A stretch of 64,000 bases of DNA from NCBI GenBank assembly GCA_902729315.2, contig LR746277.1:997001-1061000 (forward strand). Reading direction: 5' to 3'. Positions 1 through 10,450 of this stretch are shown piece by piece. Every line of letters begins with the position of its first letter. Position 1 is the first letter of the stretch. The position numbers and the translations under genes are program-made. A model generated the notes under the pieces. The model had not been told where the DNA came from, made no database searches, and was given only the letters and a program-made list of their open reading frames with translations. The DNA comes from Spirodela intermedia. Lineage: Eukaryota; Streptophyta; Magnoliopsida; Alismatales; Araceae.

Positions 1-1303
1 GTTACATTTTTGAACTAAGATCCCAAGGAGGGTATCACTAGGATAATTTATTTGGTAGGAATTCTTTATGAATAGCATGTAAAATAGCTAAATTATGTTC
101 CAATAGTAATGATTTTACAAATTAATGAAATTTTCATTTATTTTCGAAATATCATCATTGCATTTTGAACTAAGATCCCTAGTTCTTCAAAGTATCCATG
201 GTTGTTCAATTGTGATATTTCCCTACTTTTTATGGGAGTGGATATTTTTATTTTTAATTTTTTTTTGTTCAATTATTGAGTAAAGTTAATATTTTGGGAT
301 TTTCCTAATAGTGAGGTGATATATGTATACTTGGGGGAAAATCATGTGATAAACTTAAATATGTTCTCGCTTCCAATAATGTCTTGGTCGCTTTAAAAAT
401 AAGCACTTTAAACAAAATGGTAATTAAACCTGATATTATTTTTTTTAATTTTATTAATAAAATATTTATGCCAAGGAATATATATACTTAAAAATAAATA
501 TTATAAAGAGGGGAATAGTAGACTGCCTAGAGAATATGCATACATATCAAAATAGAGTAATTTTATATTCGTAGGAAGTCATTTTTATAAAATATTAAAA
601 AATTATACATGTTAGGTGTGCCTTAATTATATAGCATTTGCATAATAAAATACATTGAAGTAAAATTCTACTGTTATTAATCTGCAATTTGGCATAAAGA
701 AAGGGTACATCTCTGATTATATAACCATTTGTGGTCGTTGAGGTAAAAAAACGGTGTTTGAAGCGTGTTCGAGTTGAATATTGTGGGGCCCACATTCCAG
801 TCTCAAACTGAATAAAATAATAATGGAAAAGGGGCAGCAACGTTTGTTGTGCCTGCGAAGCATCATCCGTCCACTTTGGGGCCAGGATCAACCAATAGTA
901 ACACGACACGTCTCAGAGTATGACTAGATATCGTAATCTGCAGTAACAGAATCTTGCTTTTTGACAAAGAGGCAGAAGAGAGGGAAGATAGAGAGAAGAG
1001 AGAGGAGAGAGAAGGGGAGAGAAGGAGAGAGAAGGGGAGAGAAAGGCGGCTCTGGGCACATGGGCTTAGCTGCCAGTGAGGAGCGAGTCGCTGGTCATCG
1101 TCGTCTGCTGGAGGGAGAAGGGGAAGGGAGGCCGGGGGGTGGAGCTGGGATGGCAACAGCAAGTGGGTACTCCCTCCGTCCGGCCGCTGCAGCAGCCGGA
1201 GACTGAGGAAGTCAAGAGGGAGGGAGGGAGGGGGAGGGGGAGAGAGAGAGAGAGAAGAGACGGGAGATTTCGCGCTGATCGGTGGGAGGAACAACAGCTG
1301 AAG
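1..1303. other. 5' flank and leader of the kinase gene
   Basis: No coding region is recognisable here. Positions 1–900 are AT-rich. From about 960 to 1060 and again at 1210–1260 the sequence becomes purine-rich, with GA and GGA runs. Such runs are typical of plant 5' leaders and lie just before the inferred start codon at 1304. Open frames across 863–1500 on the minus strand are low-complexity shadows of this GA-rich leader. I could not pick a TATA box with confidence. Confidence 0.5.
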
Positions 1304-4300
1304 ATGCCTTTGGTCCCCTCGTTCTGCTGCGTGAAGCCCTCCGTTCGGTGCGTTTCCTCTGTTGAGGGAAGAATAAAGTTTGACTTTTGCCCTCTGGGTT
1401 TTCCAGCTTCTGCTGCATTTACTTCTTCTTTTATTTGCACGATGAGATGGAGACGATGGGTTGTGTAGGAGGGAGAAGGGGAAGAAGAAGGGACCGTCAT
1501 GGCGGATTTTCTCGCTCAAGGAGTTGCACTCCGCAACCAACAACTTCAACTACGACAACAAGCTAGGAGAAGGAGGTTTCGGGAGCGTCTACTGGGGCCA
1601 GCTTTCGGATGGAACGCAGGTGATGACTCTGCCTTCTTCTCCGTCAAAAGGAGTAATTCTTTTGAGAAATTGGGTGGTTTGGTTCTTTGCTCTTTATTCA
1701 TATATGGGCGGTGATTTTCCAATTAACACCCGCGAGTTGAATTCTATAATATGATAGGAAATTAATTCCATTTATATATTGTCCGCAGGATTTCTGATTG
1801 GTACTGTTTTATGCTTTCCATTATGCGGCAGAGAAAAACATAATAATTTCGAGCACCAGATACTCTCAGCTGGGCCTAATAGAAAAACCGAAAATACGTT
1901 CCAGAGTTCTCATCTTACCTTAGATTGCATTCTGTTAAGCATTAATTCCCTGCTCTTCCAGGCATTCAATCCAACTGATGCTGTTTTCATTCCCAAGGAT
2001 TTAGTCAGCCTCGTCCATCTACTTAAAATAGAAGGTAGAACTTAACCACAAGAAGGCTGTTGGCAGAGCAAGCTGTCACAGTATCATCATCACCTTTCAT
2101 TATTGTGCGATTCGGGTAACTGTCATCAAGTGGGTAATGGGTTGCAGAGGGGTCTCGAACTAGTTGATCGATTGAGGCATTACTTTTATCGTCTTTCTTC
2201 TGATTTAGTGGACTCTGATATCTTTGGTGTAGGAAAACATGGATGGGCAGTAAAAACATTAGTATGGTATGTGTAAAAGCATTCTACTCGCATCTGCTAA
2301 AAGGCAAAAAAATAATCGACCCGAAGAAAGCATTTCTGTTGTTAGACATGTAAGAGGGTGGGTTAATCAGCTTGTCCGAATCAGAAGTTGTGGGTATTAG
2401 AATGAACCAGGTGAAGAGGACAGCTCACAATTCCTAATCGAGTATGTAGGTTTACCTCTTTCCTATATTATGATTATACTGCAGGGAAAAGAAGCTAGAA
2501 AGGTTGAAAATTAGAAGCCTTTTCGGCTTGTGGAAAGTAGATTCTCTGAAGTTGTGCTGATACAAGTTATCTGTCTAAGATGGCAAATAACTGCTATGAG
2601 AAAGCTGTGTCAATTAGCTCGTTCTTATGGAACTTTAGTAGAATGGATTCAGGCTGTGCGTCAAAGTCTGTTAACAAATGAGCTTCTAAGTCTTTTTCTC
2701 AAAGTGATGGTGGGGATCGGATAAGAGGTTATTTATTTGATAGGTGCAAACTGCTGAGTATCGACGATGTTCCCACATGAGATATGACCTGAATCCAAGA
2801 TCAGGATGCTCTTTCCTGCATGGATTGCTATTATTGTAGTATCTGACTTTGGGATGCATTTTTAAAATTAGATTTAATTATTGTTGTCCCGTATAGCAGC
2901 TTGTTGGATCCATTTTTCTCTTATTTCTAAAATTCCTGTGGCTTCTTGAGATGAGATGTTTACCTGGTCATCTGATCAGTGACTCCTATCATTTACCAGA
3001 ATCTTAATTGTCATGAATGGTACATAGCTTTGTGACCTTGAAGTAAAATGTTGCGTGCTGAAGATGCTGTGATGAATCTATAAATCCTCTACCAGCTTGC
3101 AACTCATTTCCCAAAATTTTGCTTCTCATATTTTTTTTTTGGGTATTTTTACCATGAAGTCCTCAAGTTTGAGTAAATTTTTCCGTTAAGAACACAATTG
3201 AGAATGTGCGATCCTTGATTGTTTCAGATGATTGAAAACATATTTAGAGCTTATCTTCATGTCATAAGGTACAATGGATCCTTGCCACTTTGAAATTAGT
3301 ATTTTTTATTCTTGACTGTGGCTAGAATATTCAGGAATGGCGATTTTGTTCCCCCACAGCATAATCCACATCATTGTTCTACAATCTGATCGTCTCAATT
3401 TTGTAACACGCCATAAACAGTATGTGCATCTCATCCAGATCCAATTTGGCATTGGTAGTCTTCTCCCAACTGAGAGGAAGAATTAGAAAGGAAAAAAAAA
3501 TAAAATTAAATGGGAACTGGTCAGGGGAGTTTGAAACAGTAACCGAAGTGAGCATGATCTTCATTCATTCATATAATCTTTCTGTACCTTGAACATTTCC
3601 TTTTTGTCCCTGGACCTGAACTTAGTTGGAAGTTTTAATTTTCCTTCACATCTATAGTAAAATCTGTCCTCCATTCTCTCTCTGGAATCATCATCTCCCT
3701 TTGTTTTCTTCACTTTTCCTCTCTTCCCATGAGTTTCTTTAGACTCGACCATTAATGAAACTGGTGGCTGTACTTAGTGGGTGTTATCTTTCCTGGAAAG
3801 TTGTAGGTACTTCGTATGCATCAAATGTACATGGGGGAAGAGAAATATAGAAAATACAGTCAATGAACTCTCTAGGAGACCCTTGATAAGATTTCTTGGC
3901 AGTCTCCACCAAACTGGTAAAGACCACCCTGGTAGCACTACCACCTTTAAAATAAGAAGTAATGTCCTGTTTATAGTAGTTCATTGTCTTCTCTCTCGCT
4001 CTAAAGCATAATAAAGTGACTACTTTTCCTTCCAAAAAATTAGTCTCTAAAAATACGGACAGACAACTAAATCTTTTTCTATGTACTTTGAATATCTACT
4101 GCCAGTACCAGCTAGTCAACAGATCATCCAGCAAACTTGTGATTTAGATGGAGGAGCCTAAGATTTATAAATAATTTAAAAGAAATGGAAATATAAATAT
4201 AAGTACCCTATCCTCTCGTATTTGGTCGATATAAATATATGTAACCGAACCTCTTTCAGCTCTAGTTTTCAATTTTGCCCCTTTCTTTCTCTCTCTCCTC

Positions 4301-6289
4301 TCTCCTCTCTCCTCTTTCAGCCAGCAGCTCTCTCCTCACCAGAGGTGTCTTCGCTGGCGAGCTTTGAGCCTGGCACTCGACCTATACTGCTGTCACTGTA
4401 GTACGACTGCTTCATTTGCTCATCTAAGGATGAAAACCGGCACCATTTTTTTTCTGCGATAAGTTTCTTTTTCCACTTCCGTAATACTGCCACGTTGCTT
4501 GAGGAAGAAAGGTTTTGCCTTGGGACATTATGGGCTTTAGTCAGTTGTAAAGTCACAACCTCGTTCTCCTGTGATTCTTTTGTTTAATCACCTCAGTTGT
4601 AGAGTCCCAACCTGGTCCTCCTATAATTGTTGAAGTACCAACATCATCTTCTTCAGACTACCAAAGTCCCTCTATGAGTTAAGCTGAATTGAATTCCCTG
4701 ACACATCTGATGTCTTCGCGGGCCAGGTAGAATTAGCCCGTCCGAGTCGTGTGTTTTCTCCCGGGAAGTTATGTGACAGAGAATTTTCATGGATGGCCCA
4801 TTGGGTGGTGTTGGAAGTCGTCTTTTACAAGTGAGTTCCTTTCTACTATATACCCTGGAGATACCTTGTTCTGAGGGGAAATATTCGAAATAAAAGTCCA
4901 GTTAACCAGCCAGGATGCTCTTAAGTTGTCTCGTGTGAGGTTTGTGAACTGTCTATTTTCTCGATATAACTTACCTAATGGTGTTATATACTTTCTAGGA
5001 CACGGTCATTGTATTGTACAGCAATCACTCTCTGTGCTCAAGTAATTGGATCTATTAATAGTAATTCAGGGCCTGGTGATTTACTTTTTCAGAATATTTT
5101 ATCCATTACCTGCTCTAAGGCGGGCAGATGTTCTTAGTGGATTGTTCAATGCTCGCAGACTGATTCTTTTGCTCTGTTAGTCGCAAAACGCCACGCCCTC
5201 ATCTCATGAATACAAGGCCTAGTTGCCCAATTATATTCTTCACTTGACGTCACTGCTGTTTGGCAGTCAGATTGATCCATTTGCTGCCTCCAGATTGCTG
5301 TAAAGAGGCTGAACGTATGGAGCAACAAAGCTGAATCCGAATTCTCCGCGGAGGTTGAGGTTCTGGGCAGAGTCAAGCACAAAAACCTCCTCGGTTTGCG
5401 TGGCTATTGCGCAGAAGCAGAGGAGCGTCTAATAGTGTACGAGTACATGCCCAACTTAAGCCTATTCTCTCATCTTCATGGGCAGAACTCGTCAGAGTGC
5501 GTCCTCAATTGGCCAAGGCGGATGAAAATCGCGGTTGGGTCGGCAGAGGGGATTGCGTGAGTCAGAACTAGAATCTATTCAGTCAATTTTCCAATTTTGG
5601 CAGTGAATTTTCATTACTCTACCTGTTTGCTCATCTCCTCCAGATATCTCCACCACAACGCCACACCCCATATAATTCACAGAGACATCAAGGCGAGCAA
5701 CGTCCTTCTTGATTCAGACTTTGAACCTCAGGTTGCTGACTTTGGGTTTGCGAAGCTAATCCCTGATGGCGCCACTCATGTCACCACGAAGGTGAAGGGC
5801 ACCCTGGGCTACCTCGCCCCTGAGTATGCCATGCTTGGCAAGGCCTCTGAGAGCTGCGATGTCTACAGCTTTGGCATTCTGCTTCTGGAGCTTGTCAGCG
5901 GGAAGAAGCCCGTTGAGAAGCTTAGTCACGCTGAGAAACGCACCATCTCCGATTGGGCTCTTCAGTTAGTCTGGGAGAAAAACTTTGCTGCGGTGGCAGA
6001 CCCAAAGCTTAATGGGGACTTCGTTGAGGCAGAGTTGAGGAGGATCGTTCTGGTTGCACTGGTTTGTGCCCAGAACAGACAAGAGAAGCGGCCCACCATG
6101 ATCCAGGTCTTGGGTTTGCTCAGAGGTGAGTCCAAGGAGGATCTAGAGACCTTGGAGAATGATGAGTTGTTCAGGCCGGGGACAAATGGATTATCAGGTG
6201 GCGATGGAAGCTCAGACTTTATTTCTGAGGGGAGGGATGTCGAGGTTGAAGGGAAGGGGGCAGCTGATTGTGAACCTTTCCCAAAATGA
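1304..6289 (+). CDS. PTI1-like receptor-like cytoplasmic protein kinase
   Basis: The CDS is assembled from four exons, 1304–1347, 1469–1619, 5294–5556 and 5644–6289, giving 367 residues with continuous phase and GT–AG introns. The protein resembles the family annotated in Arabidopsis as PTI1-like tyrosine-protein kinase At3g15890, a cytoplasmic, membrane-associated signalling kinase. A short N-terminus carries a Cys-Cys pair (residues 8–9), then [16 protein letters not shown]. The glycine loop GEGGFG is at 48–53, the ATP lysine in IAVKRL at 69, HRDIKASN with catalytic Asp at 167, DFG at 185–187 and [11 protein letters not shown] in the activation segment. All kinase motifs are intact. The tail after about residue 325 is acidic and glycine/serine-rich and looks disordered. 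Intron 2 is 3,674 bp, very long beside introns of 121 and 87 bp. The start is the only ATG that joins in phase through a good acceptor (TTGTGTAG, ending 1468). It lacks Gly2, so membrane anchoring would rely on the cysteines rather than myristoylation. Confidence 0.9.
1620..5293 (+). other. 3.7-kb intron 2 of the PTI1-like kinase
   Basis: The intron separates the glycine-loop exon from the VAIK-lysine exon. Its donor is CAG|GTGATG at 1620 and its acceptor is CTGCCTCCAG, ending at 5293. I see no transposon protein or second gene inside. At 4230–4238 a TATAAATAT motif is followed by a pyrimidine-rich tract (about 4280–4320, CTCTCCT units) ending in TTTCAG. This could be a cryptic acceptor or a promoter-like block. 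Confidence 0.6.
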
Positions 6290-7439
6290 GAAGTTTGCCA
6301 ACATCTGACAACATCGAAGATCTGGTGTTTCCGGTCTGAGTATACAGAAAACCTTCTGATCCAGCAGAGTTGAGGCCAGGTGATGAAAGGTGTGGAGGCT
6401 GGCATGTGTGTTTGTGCTATATCAGTCCAATGGTATATAATAATATATCATGAGCAAAATCATTCTGTTTATTCCCATCTGGTGGTACTTTGAAGAGTTT
6501 CTCTCTTCGCATTATATATGTCTAAAGAGATGATTTTGCTCGGTTTTTCATGTTATAACGTCATATTTTGTACGTCTCACTGAATCAACGTGTGTGAAAT
6601 TGTGGTTTGCTTGTGGTTCTGCTAAAGATTCAATGCCTAGTGGGACGTGACCTGTCCAAAGTTGACTTTATTCCTCTTGTTCTAAGTGATTCATGCAAGC
6701 ATAGTGTGGAAAATCATCTTAGAACCCTTGGGCTGCATGTGGATAATATCAAACGATTTTAGCTTTTTAGCTTTTTTCTTGATATTTTTGTGCTAAGTTT
6801 TATCGACCACTTCAACCTATTTCAGAGAATCCTTTCTTTTTGATAGGGTTCCTTCCCCCAACCATGAAGGCAGGGGTTGGTGGAAGGAGAGAAACGAAGC
6901 TAAATTGAGATTCAGATAGAACAAAAGGTTACAAGGACTCTACAAAATCTTAAGAAAACTTGAGGAAATAGCTTGAGAGGCTCCCCTATCCTCTTCAGGA
7001 CTTGTATGCACTTCAAGGACTTGTATGAAGTCTTAATATTATGTCCTTCCTGCCCCCTTAATTGCTATTGTCTTTTTCTATCTCTTATTACATGTTTTCA
7101 CTACTCTCTCTTGGTGGTTAAGGAGCAAGGTGGAAGTCTGGGAATTGTTGTTAGATGATTATGCTTGACTCTTATGATGCTTCAAAGATGAGAAGATCTG
7201 TCCAATGATTAAGGACCTCTAGGCCTATTCGGGTAAGTCTTGTATCAAACATTGCTTGAGGCTTAATGTTCCAATAAAGTGATCCTTCCAAAGCTGTTGA
7301 CAGGAGTTGGTTGGGTTTGGTGGATCTCATGACTTTGGGCAATTGAGAGACATAGGGTGAAGGAAAGAAGTATGATGAAAATCCAAATGATAGGCAACCA
7401 TTTTGATTTTTCTAGGATTTTGTGGGGACTGAAGTATGG
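6290..7439. other. Spacer downstream of the kinase gene
   Basis: This stretch holds the kinase 3' UTR and AT-rich spacer. Nothing coding was recognised before the retrotransposon remnant begins near 7440. Confidence 0.5.
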
Positions 7440-9550
7440 AGAGAACTTCTCATTAGGCTTTATGATGAGTGACTACATTTAGTATGATTGGAGGAGCAAA
7501 TGAATCATATCATTATCTTGGAATTTGATATCCTTACAATCTAGGTCTGCATAACGCTTCACATGCACTTGAGCCTTGTAGAGATGATATTTTAGTAAGA
7601 AAATTTTATCCCTTTTTTGGAGTAGCTTATTCACTACTTCAATAGGTGTATGAGGTGACCTATAATGTATCAAGGTTGATGGATTGTGACCATAATTTAC
7701 TTTGAAAGGTGATGTATGTAAGGATGCATGAAATGAAGTGTTTTCATAAAATTTAGTACACAATGTAGTTAGTAAATTCATGTCTTCAAGTTCTCTGATG
7801 TGAAATAGTAGTGATAATTTTTTTATTCTTATGTTTAGTATTCTTTAGTATTTCGGTCTATCCCTCTATTTGAAAGTGAAACCATGTATTGTGTCATAGT
7901 TGTGTTCTCTATAGGTTGAATAAGGCAGACTAAAGAATACTTGTGAAGGTTGTCTCAATTAGATAGAATGGAATAAGGTGTACTATGAAGACACATAATA
8001 TGTAGAGTAAATACTTGGTGACTTTAGTTGTTGAAAATGAGCGTTTTAGTAGTAAGAAGTGACCATTCATACTCTCTATCCAACACCACTAATATTGAGT
8101 TGTAACTTTGGTATTTGGAAAGTCCTTCCACAAAATCTAATGAGATGTCCCCCCATATTTGTTCTAAAATTATGAGAGATTGTAAATGACTTGGTAGAGA
8201 TAGAGAATATGCTTTGTTTTGCTGATAAATAAAACATTATGTCATATGTCATCTAATGAGATTATTGTGACTTTTTTTGAGAATAGTGGGATGAGGCTTG
8301 AATGAGATAGAAGTGCCAAATGATTATTGTAAAAAAATAACCTTTTGATTAATGAAATAGTTAAGTTGAGAGTCATCTCCCTATAGAACTGCTTATCAAA
8401 TTTGATCAATGTTGGCCATCTACCTCTACCTCCCTTGGAATGTATTGAATGTCCCCTGCATGAGTTTAATAGAAAGCAATGGTACTTAGCTTGTTCATCA
8501 TGGGGATCTAGGATAGTGCATCAACCACTCCATTGCATGCTCTCTCCATGTACCTTATTTCAAAATCATATCCAACTAATTTGATCAATCATATTTTTTA
8601 TTTATTAGGGTGGTACCTAATGCTACACAGAGGGAGTAGATATTAGTCTGATCAATTTTGATAATGGAATGTCCACATAATAAATAGTAACATTATTTTT
8701 ATACAACCATCACTATGGCTAAGTTCTCATTCATAAACTGATTTTAGCTTATTTTTTCATAAATGATTTTATTTAAAAGTATATAATCAATTGTTGGTTC
8801 TACTTTAATACAACTCTTACTCTATATTTTAATGCATCTATTTTCAAAGGGTTTAGTGTAATCTGGTAGAGCCAAGACAATGTATCTTCACCATGGATAA
8901 TCTGAGTTCAAATGCTTTATGTGTTTCTTTATTCTATCCAAATGCCTCTTTTTTAAGTTGTTGCATTAGTGGCCACATCATTCCCCCATATCATGCAATG
9001 AATTATTAGATTAACTTTATATGAATCAATCGTGATTCTTTTAGTTGAGATCTAATGTCCCAAGTAATCAAGAACTTATTAATCAAACTTATATTTGTTT
9101 ATATTAATATAAAGTCAATTTGTCAATAAGATTGTAAAAACTTACCAAGGTTGTTGCTCATGTTCCTCTTTACTGCTACTAAAAATAGGAATGCCATAAA
9201 AAATAGACTACATTTGTAGATAAGATGGTAAAATATTTGATTCATTAGTGATTGAAAAGGTTATAGTGCATTAGTCAACCCAAAAGAAATCACTAAAAAT
9301 TTATAATGAACTTTTTGTCAATGAAAAGTTATCTAATGAACTTTGTGATAGTTTGACTTGAGGTCTAGTTTATAAAATATAGACTTAATATAAAGTTAAT
9401 CTAGAAGTTCTTCCAACATGTGGATTAAAAATCAATTAAAGACTGTGGCCTTATTAAGTGCCCTATAATCTAAACATAATCATTAACTCCTATCATTTTT
9501 TTTACTAGAATTAAATTGAAGTGATTATTACATCTGCAAATACATTTTGA
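7440..9550 (-). mobile_element. Degenerate Ty3/Gypsy retrotransposon pol remnant
   Basis: Translating the minus strand gives broken but recognisable Ty3/Gypsy pol segments in the expected 5'-to-3' order. A reverse-transcriptase fragment lies at about 9530–9000 (SPVLLVKK-like start, DYRALNK, FGLTNA-like). The end of RNase H is at about 8590–8500 (GYDFEI…VVDALS). The integrase core is at about 8220–7790 (EQIWGDIS-like, LVV-D-R). The integrase C-terminal part lies in the only sizeable open frame, 7479–7781 (SPFKVNYGHNPSTL, then VEVVNKLLQ-like). Stops and frameshifts occur throughout, and the catalytic YVDD region is corrupted. I found neither LTRs nor a primer-binding site, so the true ends are unknown. 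It is an old, non-autonomous relic lying between the kinase and BRIZ genes. Confidence 0.85.
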
Positions 9551-10450
9551 AATAATGTAATGATTTTAATGTTAAATTAAGTCTAAAGAGTATCAAATAA
9601 AATATAGTTGTGAAGTATATTGAATGAATCTTCATAATAAATTCAACATCAATACATTGGTAACTTTTAATAGTTTTAAATCATTATTCAATCAATATTT
9701 TAATCATCATCGATATGGTTCTGATGTAATATATAAAATTATTAGCACAATTAATTCAACATATTGTTTTCATTTTTTGCACACCTTAATATTTTGCTTC
9801 AATCATTTAAGCACTATTCTATGACCAGATCATTACTTTTCAATAGTGACATTTTTTAGGTCTCAAAAATTAATAATTTTGAGCAAATACAATCATTGAG
9901 CCAGTATCATAACGCTCAACATCATTAAGGTTAATTATCAATAAATTATTAATTAATATTATTCAAGCATATAGTCAAATATTCACACACATATTTTTTA
10001 GAATTATAATCATAACACATTATAATTCGATCTATTTATTTTTCTCACATATATTTCTCATCATCAAAACTTTTTAAGATAAATAAAGCTTAATGATGGA
10101 AGAACACTATCAAAACATACAATCAAACGTGAGGGGAGGTTAGTCCTAGAGGAGTAAAATGAGATAAGTCATGAGGGACGCTTCCCTATAAATAGAGAGT
10201 GCCTTAAGTCTCATGGAGCAGGTTGACCTCTTCCCTATAAATAGAAAAGTCTATAAGAAGGCCTTCAGGCTCTTGGAGAGCTCTACAAGGTGCCGGTAGG
10301 TATGTTACTATTGCCCTTTTAATCTTTCTAAATGAATGATTTGCTGTTAGTATAATTCCAAACCGATGCCAAAGGCGGAATCTTTTACTCTTCGGGCGGT
10401 TCGGGTGTTCGCCAACGGAGGGAGGACGCTGAGAGATCAAGAAGACTTCG
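9551..10450 (+). promoter_or_regulatory. 5' flank of BRIZ gene with two TATA boxes
   Basis: The AT-rich spacer from 9551 to about 10130 shows no gene. Two copies of CTTCCCTATAAATAGA occur at 10181 and 10230, each followed by a similar GCCTT…AG/CTC…TGGAG stretch (10201 and 10260). They look like a duplicated TATA-box segment about 200–270 bp upstream of the inferred start codon. The direction fits the BRIZ gene. Confidence 0.55.

Noticed and set aside
863-1549. Long minus-strand and plus-strand open frames over the GA-rich leader
   Set aside because: They are low-complexity Ser/Leu/Arg-rich translations of purine repeats overlapping the kinase leader, with no recognisable domain.
4317-4556. 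Minus-strand frame within the kinase intron
   Set aside because: No recognisable domain, no splice context and a short length; kept only as intron sequence.
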